A stretch of DNA of 64,000 nucleotides, taken from contig NC_049984.1 in the NCBI RefSeq assembly GCF_000003815.2, positions 15,772,765-15,836,764 on the forward strand. The letters run 5' to 3'. Position numbers and translations under genes: made by a program. Origin of the DNA: Branchiostoma floridae. Its lineage: Eukaryota > Chordata > Leptocardii > Amphioxiformes > Branchiostomatidae. Below, in pieces: positions 1-10,224 of this stretch; within the stretch, counting starts at the first letter, position 1; every line of letters starts with the position of its first letter. The notes beneath the pieces were generated by a model. The model ran no database searches. It saw only the letters and a program-made list of their open reading frames with translations, and was not told the origin of the DNA.

Positions 1-436
1 CGATACAAATTGAAAAGACTGTAGAAGTTGCCATATATATGGTCCTTGACTGAAAAATCTGATTTTACTTCAACTAAGCCAACATGGAGGAAAATACAGT
101 CGGAAAGGCAATTTACGTACAAAGCGTCGGTAAGTTAGTAAATTGAATCTTGAAACGATGAGATTCAATGAAATACTGACGTTATATGTACCATTTTTGT
201 CACATCAAATTACAATCAGTTATCATCGAAAAAGCCAGTGGTATGGTGGATATTATCAGGCATTGTGTCATGTTTCAAACAGAAGCGGACGGTTGTACGT
301 ATACGTTTCAATTAGAGGATATATAGATATATAATGCAACAGAACATCTGAAGGAAGACAAATTTGCAAACCAAACGCACATTTATACCCCCATTCAACT
401 AGAGGAAAGACCTCACTGTGACCACCCTGTAACCTA
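1..436. other. No recognisable feature
   Basis: AT-rich sequence. A short open frame at 143-334 has no recognisable motif and no supporting splice or start context, so I treat it as chance. Confidence 0.5.
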
Positions 437-688
437 AAGGTGGTGTCTCACTGCATTTGAGGCACCGGTGCGGCACTGCGGGGTTCATGCACAGCGGCAC
501 TGTTGTGTTATTTTCGCCGATTTTTTTTTATAATTCAGATATTGCGTGATACATAAAAGTATGACTTAAGAGACAACAAAATAAATCAAACGTAAGAAAA
601 TTCGTTCTTTATCTCTGAAATTCGTTAAGAAATCTTCCGAACCCCGCAGTGCCTCACCGGTGACCCAGGTGCAATGAGATACCACCTT
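437..688. mobile_element. Miniature inverted-repeat element, end type A, copy 1
   Basis: The two ends are inverted copies over ~45 bp: the left begins AAGGTGGTGTCTCACTGC and the right, read backwards, begins AAGGTGGTATCTCATTGC. Both continue into a GC-rich block (GGCACCGGTG..GGCACTGCGGGG). The middle is AT-rich and contains a core shared with at least eight other places in the window, in reverse orientation here. At ~252 bp with no coding capacity this is a nonautonomous DNA transposon (MITE). The right flank reads CCTTAA, so TTAA may be the target, but other copies do not confirm it. Confidence 0.8.
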
Positions 689-693
689 AACAT

Positions 694-860
694 TTGACAG
701 AGCACTCAACAAATCTCATCGATAAAAAAGCAAAATACTTACGCTCTGTGTGTTTTGTTGTATTTTTAGTCATATTTTACATAATGCATGATATTCCAAA
801 TTTGAAATCAAGGGTAGCACGAACAAATTTAGCTCTCATTACCTTCAGTGAGATGTCCGC
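694..860. repeat. Degenerate relic of the MITE core
   Basis: This stretch shares the order of blocks seen in the type A/B elements: 'gacagagcactcaac', an AAATCTCATCGATAAA-like block, 'tgtgtgttttgttg' and 'agtcatattttac'. Recognisable type A or B ends are missing. It directly follows copy 1, and its ~128-codon open frame is a by-product of the repeat. Confidence 0.5.
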
Positions 861-1269
861 TTTGTTTACTGCCGTCATACAGACAGCTTTAACCAGGGGA
901 GCCCGTAAGATTGCAAGGAAACTTTGCTGCTTGACTATTACGCAAATTGAAGAGCCCTTAAACGCGAAATACATAATTGATTCGCTCTGTGACACGGAGC
1001 TTCATGCAGTGCTGCATAATATCCATAAAGAAAACTTCGAACTCAAAAGACTACGAAGATCCGGCTACACTATTGATTAAAGGTCCCAGGTGTTGTGGTA
1101 GCCATTACTGTAATGAAGAGCAAGTATGGGGTGTAGTATTTTTAAGGGGCGATTAAGACAAACCTTTACGACGACAGTCGTATAAGTATGTCTTAGCATC
1201 CACTATACTGAAGAAGGAAGCGAGAGCAACAGGCACGTTCTTTATGATACAAAATCGTCAAATAATATG

Positions 1270-1400
1270 GTACAAGACCACAGCATGTTCAAGGCCAAAG
1301 ATACTAAAACTGGAAGTCCAGCTGCGGTATCAAGTTCAACCGCTAGGAGGGCTAAAATTGAACCAGAACGTCGGGCGAACAACGCCAATCAATTATGTAC
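1270..1400 (+). repeat. Dispersed repeat, 'accacagcatgttc' family
   Basis: It contains the ordered blocks 'accacagcatgttcaag', 'actggaagtccagctgc' and a following A-rich part. The same order recurs near 24145, 25160, 37555 and 37985, in varying states of decay. It is probably an old retroposon tail or MITE; the family is not recognised. Confidence 0.45.
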
Positions 1401-1403
1401 GAA

Positions 1404-2822
1404 ATACGAGGGTGCTTTAGAAAGTAATGCCATTGGTTTTATTACAGGTTCGTTTTTTCACCGAATGAGTTGAAATTTGGCACAAAGGTATAGGCATATA
1501 TTCTCTTGATATTGAAATATGTTAAATTGTTTTCCAGATTTTTATTAGCAACTGAGTTGATTTCAAGATAACTACATCCTTGGAAGCTTGTCAGAAGATC
1601 AGTTCCTTTAGATATAACCTACTTATAACTAATGTAAGAAACTGACATTTCACCTGTATAATAACGAATGTGTCTATAGACCACATGCCAGTTTTTTATT
1701 TCTGTGCTTCCAATGGTTCCTCTTTTACAGCTGCTTAGAATAGAGTGAGTTGCTCTATTACAGGCAGTTTGAATAATAGAAAAATACGCCATTCGTTGAT
1801 TAAGGTGTTTGTAGATTGCTTTTTCATTAAGGGTCATTCCACTCCAGAAGGGAGTATTGTTTTCCAATAGATAATGTGTCAATGAATACATAATCAGCCA
1901 AATTTTGTGGAGTTCACCTTGGGATGAATTACGTGATGTGTGTTTTATAAAACAATAATGACACTCACTAAACCCATGCAGACCCTACCCATGCATTCCT
2001 TATACGCATAGACACTTTGTTTATCGTACATATTTTCGGAATAAATGAGGTACGCTAAGCACACCGAGAAGGCAAATTGCTCATAAGATAGCAAAGAATA
2101 CAAGAACAAGACGAGATTTCTTAGCGAACCTGAAATTAGTTTTGTAACCTTACCTAAAAGTTTTGCATTGTATTCAGCCATAGGACTAATTCAATTAGAG
2201 GGTACTTGGAGAGTTTAGTAGAACATTGAATGCTTTTGAGGCATGTGGAGCAACTGGGTACTTCATCGTATAATTTGAAGTAGTATACAGTTATCACTTC
2301 CTAAAATTGATATCTATCGGAAAATAACACTCCCGTGTGGAATGGAATGCCCCTTTAACCAAAGGACACGAAACTTGGCTCAAATATTAACTGTTTGAAC
2401 ACTAAGAAATGTGCTAAGTTTGATTTCTCTCAGTTTATAAAAAAAAGTTGGCTACGGAAACATTAATCAGCCCACCCCTGATCCCCGACCCTGACAACAT
2501 CTCTAATACATCACTTCACCCCAGGAACAAAAAAAACTAAAACTGATTGGATTCCAAAAATGAAACATGAACAGGTTCAGTTTCTTACAGCAGCTACAAG
2601 TGAGTCAGCGACATTATCAATTACACGTTAATTGAGCCCCTCATTTCTTCCGACGGTGTTGTGTGAACTCAACTCAGTCAGTCATAAAAACCCGAACAAC
2701 AAATTGTGATATAGCAATCTTAGGAGGATATATGCCTTTACCTTTGTGCCAAATTTCAACTCATTCCAGGAAAAAATGAGCCTTTTATAAAACCAATGGC
2801 ATTACGTTCTGAAGTACCCTCG
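1404..2822. repeat. Inverted repeat pair, arms ~1404-1503 and ~2733-2822
   Basis: The arm containing 'gagttgaaatttggcaca' and 'gtaatgccattggtttta' recurs reverse-complemented at 2733-2822 with modest divergence. The 1.2 kb between the arms has no convincing coding sequence. It may be a decayed transposon with long terminal inverted repeats, or two independent copies of one repeat. Confidence 0.5.
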
Positions 2823-3165
2823 TATCATTGCGTATACGTAACGTTCTTGAGATATAGCGTCGAAAATGCACAGTAATGCACAGTAAAACTACACGTCCGT
2901 TTTCATGTTAGGTTATAAACGATTTCCGGAAACAGCCGACAGAGAGGTTTAGAACTGAGAACTAAAATATTAATCTAAGTGGTTTGTCCTTTTACGCCAT
3001 GGGAAGTTATATAACATATTAGGCGCTGAGTACTCCCCATTCTGTTCAATACTAGCGACACAGGAGCTCTTTTTAATGGCTCATGTGCATCTAGCACGTT
3101 TAGGACATGTACGTCTAGAGCCAAAAACGCCACGAGATCTCACAAATTGAACTCCATGCAAGCTT
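2823..3165. other. No recognisable feature
   Basis: No open frame, repeat or RNA gene that I could support. Confidence 0.4.
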
Positions 3166-3411
3166 AAGGTTCGCTCCCACCGCACTTGTGTCAAGCTTAC
3201 GTCACTGCGGGGCTCGTTCACTGCGCATCACTGTTTTGTTATTTTCTCCGATTTTTTTGTAAATTAGATATTGCGTAAAACGTAAAAGTATGACTTGGTA
3301 GACGACAAAATACACAAAAAGAAAGACTTTATTTCTGCAATTCGTTGAGTATCTTTCAAACCCCGCTGAGTGACGCAAGCTTAACACAAGTGCGGTGGGA
3401 GCGCACCTTTA
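3166..3411. mobile_element. Miniature inverted-repeat element, end type B, copy 1
   Basis: The ends are inverted copies built on GGTKCGCTCCCACCGCAC followed by TTGTGTCAAGCTTACGTCAC on the left, matched in reverse at the right. The middle carries the same AT-rich core as the type A elements, in reverse orientation, although the outer ~40 bp are different. It has no coding capacity and a near-identical relative at 42416-42663. Confidence 0.8.
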
Positions 3412-3649
3412 GATGCGTCCCCATCCTTTATAGAGCAGCTTGATTGATAGCACGTACTCTATCACACGTAGCGTTCAAATGGTCCGACCGGCAGTACATC
3501 AGCAGACGGATGCTGAGTATGCTGACCTCAGACCCTGATCTTTGGCACGCCATACCTCCATCACCCGACAAAGTCAAAGTCATCGCTCAAAATTAAAGTC
3601 CGTGCGCAGATTGAGATCGAATCTACGTGACGCCATGGCATACCAATGG

Positions 3650-4106
3650 ATTCACGTAGGATTATTAGTCTTCAAAGATTTTTCAAAGGCTTTTGGGACT
3701 TCTTTCTCATCGCCTTTGGTATCGACTTTAGCTCAAGAGACGGACCTTAGAATTACATTTTTAAAAAGCCTGTGTCGTGTGAAGATTTCTATACAGATCA
3801 ACTGGATCAAACCCACTTATACTTGCCAATACCTCTGTTTTTTTTTCATACGGTAACTGGGCGTTTTAGGAGAGCTTCATTTCCATCGCCTTTAAATTAG
3901 ATAAAAAAGAGCCTGTGTGAAGATGTGTGTGAATCCGAAGATGCCTACATCTTGAATGAACTGGATCAAAATTACATTCTTTTCAATACCCTGCTTTCTT
4001 TCCGTTCGTAACTGGAAGGTTTAGGAGAGATTCATTCCCATTGACTTTGATATCGAATTCGTCTCGAGGGACAGACCTTTTGAATAAATATAAAAGAGCC
4101 TACATT
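3650..4106 (+). repeat. Degenerate tandem repeat, ~190-bp units
   Basis: Blocks 'tttaggagag.ttcattcccat', 'actttg.tatcga' and 'aaaaagagcctgtgtgaag' recur about three times before the gap. Wording such as 'ggaaggttt' links it loosely to the larger array on the other side of the gap. Confidence 0.5.
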
Positions 4107-4275
4107 NNNNNNNNNNNNNNNNNNNNNNNNNNNNNNNNNNNNNNNNNNNNNNNNNNNNNNNNNNNNNNNNNNNNNNNNNNNNNNNNNNNNNNNNNNNNNN
4201 NNNNNNNNNNNNNNNNNNNNNNNNNNNNNNNNNNNNNNNNNNNNNNNNNNNNNNNNNNNNNNNNNNNNNNNNNNN
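4107..4275. other. Assembly gap (169 N)
   Basis: A run of undetermined bases lying at the left edge of a tandem array, where repeats probably blocked assembly. Confidence 0.99.
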
Positions 4276-4456
4276 GCGCTTTAACGCAGAGCATTTGGTG
4301 TTGTGCTTCCTGTGTGAAACTCATGTGACACTCTTAAAACGCACACATGTGAGTCGTTGGGAATCGTAAACAAGCCTTGACGAAACTTGACTGTCAGGTT
4401 ATTGACCTTATTCTTCCCAGGGGCTCTGGTAATTAGATTCTACTCGGACTCTTTAA

Positions 4457-5437
4457 CCCTCAAACACCCGACCTTTTTTGCGACTAAAATGACCGAGTGG
4501 GGCGGGGTCCAAACGGACCCAAAAAAGTTCTGTTAATAAAATCTCAGTTCCAATTCTTATCGGTCATCATTGTACATACATTGCTTCTTCAATGTAAGAT
4601 GAATATTTTGACATGTTAAAGTGTTGCAAATTCCAGCTCATCATCATAATTTATGCAAAAGATCAGAAGGACCACGTTTTGCACTAAGCCTATTCTGACC
4701 AGAGAGGGGAATTTTGAGGCCGTCAGCAAGTTTTATGTCGCATAACTCATGAACGGCTACTGCTAAAGCTACAAAACTATGTAATATATCACAAAATATA
4801 GTTAGCAAACATTTTTGGTCAATAAAGTAAGTTAATCATTTTTGGGGTTGCCATGGCAACGGAATTCTAAAAAGCATATTTTTTGCAAAAAATTGTCAAT
4901 TTCGATTTAAACAAGGTTTTTTTTGTAAACTACACTAAGTTTTGCTTTTAACAACAAATAAATTCTAGGTAATTCAATGTTATTTTCATTATTCAAAATA
5001 TATAATTTATGCTAATTTCATAACGTAATTAGTCAAAATCCAACATGGCCACCCTTATTATCTAAATGACATCATAATGTCGTTATATTTCATGGTAATG
5101 ACACAGAAGTTTCTATGAAGATTTAGTTTTACATGTTTATCGTCCTCTAAAAGTTTGGTGGTCATACAATAAGTAGTTAATCTCAAAAGTTTGTTTTAAA
5201 AACTGCACTTTTTGCTGGGGTCCGTTTGGACCCCAGACGGACTAAACATGGACTTTTTTTATAATTTCCGCAATATTGAACCAATCCTGAAGTTCGTAAA
5301 AAAACTTCGGAAAAGGTGTAGAAGATATTGATCGACAAAGTCACGGAAGAATTTTTCTTTAGATCAAAACTGTTCAAATGGCACATTAGAATTTACGCCT
5401 GGGGTCCAAATCACACCCCACTCGGGGTGTTTGAGGG
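4457..5437. mobile_element. Nonautonomous piggyBac-like DNA transposon with TTAA duplication
   Basis: The 981-bp insert begins CCCTCAAACACCC and ends GGGTGTTTGAGGG, a perfect 13-bp terminal inverted repeat. TTAA stands on each side, at 4453-4456 and 5438-5441. Neighbouring units of the host array read 'gagtctTTAAgctactt' with a single TTAA, giving the empty site directly. TTAA targets and CCC-starting ends are the hallmark of piggyBac-type transposons. Inside, a GGGTCCAAACGGACCC motif near the left end recurs as related GGGGTCCGTTTGGACCCC at ~5218 and 'ggggtccaaatcacacc' near the right end, suggesting subterminal repeats. No transposase frame is present, so movement must have relied on an enzyme made elsewhere. 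Confidence 0.9.
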
Positions 5438-6046
5438 TTAAGCTACTTAATAATATTAATATCGATACCCTCACATTAACTAAAAGGTTTGGAAGCGGTG
5501 ACTCTACTTTCTTCTTTCTTTTTAACTTTGAAATTTTATCAAGGAGAAAATGTCAAAGACAGGTTTCCATCCGGGGCTTTAACGTATAACGTTTGATGTT
5601 GTACTTCCTGTGTTGAATGAAATTCAACATTCATTTCAGACTCTTTCAGATATCCTTTTATTCAAAATAATTCAGACTAATTATAAATATTGCCTACAAA
5701 CACTCATGGTGTCTTGGAATGGACTCTATGTTTGTTTATTTCTTCCCAGGGTGCTGGCAGTTAGATTCTAATTGTAGTCTTCAGAAGTACCTAATAATAT
5801 CCTATCATCCTTAACTAGAAGGTTTGGGAGCGGTAACGCTACTTTCTTCTTTCTTTTCAACTTTAAAATTTCATCAAGGAGAAAATTGTCAAACACGGAC
5901 TGCCATCCTGTACATTAAGGCAAAACGTTTGATGTTGTACCTCCTGTGTTGAATGAAAGTCAACATTCATTTAAGACTCTTACAACGCATAAATGTGAGT
6001 CCTTGGAGAATCGTAAACAAGCATTGACGAAACTTCCTACCAGGGA

Positions 6047-7075
6047 TGGACAGTATTGACAGTATTTTTGATCCCACAGTCATATGTTTGATCTTTTCTT
6101 ACCATAGGCTCCGGCAGTTAGATTCTAACTGTAGTCTTTAGAAGTACCTAAAATATCATCACATCGATATCCTTAACTAGACCTAGGCCTAGACAAAACT
6201 TCCTACCAGGGATGGACTGTATTGTCATAATTTTCCATCCCGCTGACAGTTTGTTATCTTTTCCTTCCCAGGGGATTTGGTAATTGGATCTACTGGGAGT
6301 CTTTAAGCTACTTAATGATATCCTTCCTTAGCTGGAAGGTTTGGGAACGGTAACTTTACTTTCGTATTTCCTTCAACTTTTAAATTTCATCAAGGGCCAA
6401 CTGTCATGAACAGGTTGCCATCCAGTGCATTAAGGCAGAGCTTCAGATTACTTTGATGTTGTATTTCCTGTGTTAAAAGCCAAATACAACTGCAAGAACG
6501 TATAAATGTGATTCCTTGGATCATGGAGAATCGTAAACAAACTTATACGAAACATCCTACGAGGGATGGACAGTATCATCTTAATTCTAAATCCCACTGT
6601 CATATGTTTGATCATTTCTTCCCAGGGGCCCCGGCAGTTATATTCTAATTGGAGTATTCAGAAGTACCCAATAATATCCTCTCATCCTTAACTAGATGTT
6701 AAGATACGGTACCTCTAGTTTTGTTCCTTCTTTTAAACTTTGAAATTTCATTCAGGAGAAAATTGTCAAACACGGACTGCCACCCTGTACATTATAAGGC
6801 AGAACGTTTGATGTTGTACCTCCTGTGTTGAATGAAAGTCAACATTCATTTAAAACCACTAAAACGCATAAATGTGAGTTTTGAAGAATCGTAAACAAGC
6901 CTTGACGAAACTTCCTACCAGGGACGGACAGTATTGACAGTATTTTTGATCCCACAGTCATATGTTTGATCTTTTCTTACCATAGGCTCCGGCAGTTAGA
7001 TTCTAACTGTAGTCTTTAGAAGTACCTAAAATATCATCACATCCTTAACTAGACCTAGACCTAGACAAAGCTTCC
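6047..7075 (+). repeat. Higher-order duplication of ~880 bp within the array
   Basis: The block at ~6047-6200, including the unusual 'atcatcacatc..ccttaactagacctag' run and the following short 155-bp step, recurs at ~6920-7075 with few changes. A three-part block (two full units plus one partial unit) has therefore been copied as a whole, most simply by unequal exchange. Confidence 0.7.
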
Positions 7076-7801
7076 TACCAGGGATGGACTGTATCGTCTT
7101 AATTGTTCATCCCACTGTCAGTTTTTTAATCTTTTCCTTCCCATGGGATTTTGCAATTAGATTCTACTGGGAGTCTTTAAGCTACTTAATGATATCCTGC
7201 CTTAGCTGGAAGGTTTGGGAACGGTAACTCTACTTTCGTATTTCATTTCAACTTTGAATTTTTATTAAAGTCCAACTGTCACGAACAGGTTGCCATCCGG
7301 TGCATTAAGGCAGAGCTTCAGATTACTTTGATGTTGTATTCCCTGTGTTGAAAGCCACATAAAACTCCCATAACGTATAAATGTGATTCCTTGGATGATG
7401 GAGAATCGGAAACAAACTTCGAGAAACATCCTACCCGGGATGGACAGTATTGTCTTAATTTTCCATCCCACTGTCATATGTTTGATCTTTCCTTCCCATA
7501 GGCTCTGGCAGTTAATTCTAACTGTAGTCTTCAGAAGTACTTTACAATATCCTCTCATCCTTAGCTTGAAGGTTTTGAAGCGGTAGCTCTAGTTTCTTCT
7601 TTCTTTTCATCTTTGAAATTTCTTCAAGGGGCAAATGTCAATAACAGGTTGCCATCCGGTGCATAACGCATAAAGTTTGATGTTGTACCTCCCATGTTGA
7701 ATAAAAGTTAACATTCATTTAAAACTCTTAAGTTAACGCATAAATGTGAGTCCTTGGGGAATTGTAAAGTCCTTGGGGAATTGTAAACAAGCAGTGAAGA
7801 T

Positions 7802-9500
7802 GTAAAGGCCCTGGATGGGTCGGACCTGGAGACACCAGAACAACAGCTAGAGAGGTGGAGGGAACACTTTTCAACCCTACTGAACCGTCCCCCACCACCT
7901 CCATGTAATGAGCTGGATGCCATGGCTTCAATGGCAGTGGAGGATGACTCCATCTCCGTAGACCCTCCGTCCCTAGATGAAGTTGAGAAAGCCATTGGAA
8001 AGCTCAAGCCAGGCCGTGCTGCCGGTGCAGATGGTATCCCACCAGAGTTGCTGCTGAAGGGAGGCCCAGCTGTAGTTGCCTGGCTGCACGCACTAATCGT
8101 CAGCATTTGGCGAACCGGGAACATCCCTACAGACTGGCGCCTTGGTGTTATCCTCCCATTCTGGAAGAAGGGGCCCAAGGATAACTGCGGCAACTATAGA
8201 GGAATCACTCTGCTCAGTGTACCAGGAAAGGTCCTTGCCCATATCCTCCTGGCAAGACTACGCCCCCTACTCCTTCAGAAACAACGCCAGGAACAGAGCG
8301 GTTTCACCCCAGGTCGGTCTACGGTGGACAGAATTCTTACTCTCAGGATCCTGGCAGAGTTAAGGAGGGAGTATAGAGAACCACTCTATGCAACGTACGT
8401 CGACCTTAAACAGGCCTTCGACTCTGTGGACAGAGCTGCACTGTGGAAAATCCTGAAAATCCTTGGCGTTCCGTCCAAACTCCTGGGTCTTCTCTCTTCC
8501 CTGTACTCAGATACGGTCTCGTGTGTGAGGGTGAATGGCCAAACGTCTGATGCTTTTGAAATTAACAGTGGGGTAAGACAAGGGTGCGTGCTTGCGCCCA
8601 CCATCTTTAACACAGCAATCGACTACGTCATGGATAGGACTGTGACCCAGAGTTCCTGCGGTGCCAATTATGGCAGGGTTAGGATCACAGACCTTGACTA
8701 TGCCGATGATGTAGCTCTCCTGGCAGAGCTGCTGGAAACTCTCAGTATAGCACTCCAGCACATGGATGCAGCAACAAAGCCACTTGGTCTTATGATTAGC
8801 TGGCAAAAGACCAAGGTACAAAGCCTGTGTGATTACCAACCTCCCCCAGAAAACCAGGTTATCAACGGCCAGGAAGTGGAAGCTGTCAACAAATTCAGCT
8901 ACCTGGGAAGCACCATCACCTCGGACTGCAGGTGCATTGCAGACATACAGGTACGCATCGGTCGGGCGGCTGCGGCTATGGCAAACCTGGCAAACATCTG
9001 GTCAAATAAACAACTCTCCCTCCAAACGAAACTCAATCTCTATAATAGCTTAGTTCTTTCCATCTTGCTCTATGGATCTGAGGCATGGACACTAACTGCG
9101 TCCTGGGAGCAACATCTTGACGCTTTCGACACAAAGTGCCTACGTCGCATCCTTGGGCTGCACTGGTATGACTTTGTCCCAAATGCCACAGTGCGTCAGA
9201 TGACGAAGCAACCCCCCATATCTCAACTGATCAGGTCTGCCAGACTACGGATTTTTGGCCATCTTGCTAGGTCGTCACCTCTGTCCGAACCAGCCAGGCT
9301 CATCCTTGAACCGACCCCAAGGTGGAGAAGGCCAAGAGGGAGGCCCCGCATGAAATGGCTGGACCAGCTAACATCAGACCTGGCAGCTGTGAACATGGAC
9401 CTCCCCACTGCCTGGCAGGCTGCCCAGGACAGGTCATTCTGGAGAAGATGTCGAGGCGCCACGCTCTTAGGAGCAAGCGGGTTGTGAGTGTGAGTGAGTG
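7802..9500 (+). mobile_element. 5'-truncated non-LTR retrotransposon (LINE) inserted in the array
   Basis: The element replaces nothing: the array unit stops at 7801 and resumes after 9509. The 9-bp sequence AGTGAAGAT occurs at 7793-7801 and again at 9501-9509 and is a candidate target-site duplication, although it partly overlaps the tail motif. The 3' end is a short GTGAG/TGAG repeat tail rather than poly(A). The endonuclease and gag-like parts are missing, so this is a 5'-truncated copy, the usual product of target-primed reverse transcription. It is younger than the array it sits in. Confidence 0.85.
7922..9487 (+). CDS. LINE reverse transcriptase, C-terminal part of ORF2 (5' truncated)
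   Basis: The 521-codon frame from the first ATG stays open upstream to about 7793, so the ATG is only an internal methionine of a longer polyprotein. Reverse transcriptase blocks appear in order: GADGIPPELL (~37-46), NYRGITLLSVPGK (~92-104), QSGFTPGRST (~129-138), YATYVDLKQAFDSVDR (~157-172), SGVRQGCVLAP (~217-227) and the catalytic LDYADDVALL (~257-266). A thumb-like region with FSYLGSTI and LLYGSEAW follows, then a basic C-terminus with RRPRGRPRMKWLDQL. The family makes DNA from its own RNA at a nicked chromosomal target. No frameshift or stop interrupts the catalytic core, which suggests a recent insertion, but without the endonuclease region this copy cannot be autonomous. I do not assign a clade with confidence. 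Confidence 0.9.
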   Translation: MASMAVEDDSISVDPPSLDEVEKAIGKLKPGRAAGADGIPPELLLKGGPAVVAWLHALIVSIWRTGNIPTDWRLGVILPFWKKGPKDNCGNYRGITLLSVPGKVLAHILLARLRPLLLQKQRQEQSGFTPGRSTVDRILTLRILAELRREYREPLYATYVDLKQAFDSVDRAALWKILKILGVPSKLLGLLSSLYSDTVSCVRVNGQTSDAFEINSGVRQGCVLAPTIFNTAIDYVMDRTVTQSSCGANYGRVRITDLDYADDVALLAELLETLSIALQHMDAATKPLGLMISWQKTKVQSLCDYQPPPENQVINGQEVEAVNKFSYLGSTITSDCRCIADIQVRIGRAAAAMANLANIWSNKQLSLQTKLNLYNSLVLSILLYGSEAWTLTASWEQHLDAFDTKCLRRILGLHWYDFVPNATVRQMTKQPPISQLIRSARLRIFGHLARSSPLSEPARLILEPTPRWRRPRGRPRMKWLDQLTSDLAAVNMDLPTAWQAAQDRSFWRRCRGATLLGASGL

Positions 9501-10224
9501 AGTGAAGATACTTCCTACCAGGGATGGACTGTATCGTCTTAATTGTTCATCCCACTGTCAGTTTTTTAATCTTTTCCTTCCCAGGGGATTTGGCAGTTAG
9601 ATTCTACTGGGAGTCTTTAAGCTACTTAATGATATCCTCCCTTAGCTGGAAGGTTTGGGAACGGTAACTCTACTTTCGTAATTCATTTCAACTTTGAATT
9701 TTCATCAAAGGCCAACTGTCACGAACAGGTTGCCATCCGGTGCATTAAGGCAAAGCTTCAGATTACTTTGATGTTGTATTTCCTGTGTTGAAAGCCACAT
9801 AAAACTGTAAGAAAGTATAAATGTGATTCCTTGGATGATGGAGAATCGGAAACAAACTTCGAGAAAAACCCTACCCGGGATGGACAGTATTGTCTTGATT
9901 TTCCATCCCACTGTCAAATGTTTGATCATTTCTTCCCGAGGGCCCCGGCAGTAAGATTCTAACTGTAATCTTCAGAAGTACCTAATAATATCATCTCATC
10001 CTTAAGGAGAAGGATTAGGAGCGGAAACGCTACTTTCTTCTTTCTTTTCAACTATGAAATTTTATCAAGGGGCAACTGTCACGAACAGCCTAGGTTGCCA
10101 TCCGGTGCATTAAAGCAGAGATTCAGATTACTTTGAAGTTGTATTTCCCATGTTGAAAGTCAGCCTTACACATTTAAGAGTCTAAGAACGCATAAATATA
10201 AGTCCTTGGAGAATCATAAACAAG

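Noticed and set aside
7708-8193. 161-codon minus-strand frame
   Set aside because: It lies antisense to the LINE reverse transcriptase, which has clear catalytic motifs in the right order.
7265-9929. Conserved ~74-97-codon peptide on the minus strand in two places as a gene family
   Set aside because: Both are the same ~360-bp tandem repeat read in the same frame. Other units interrupt the frame.
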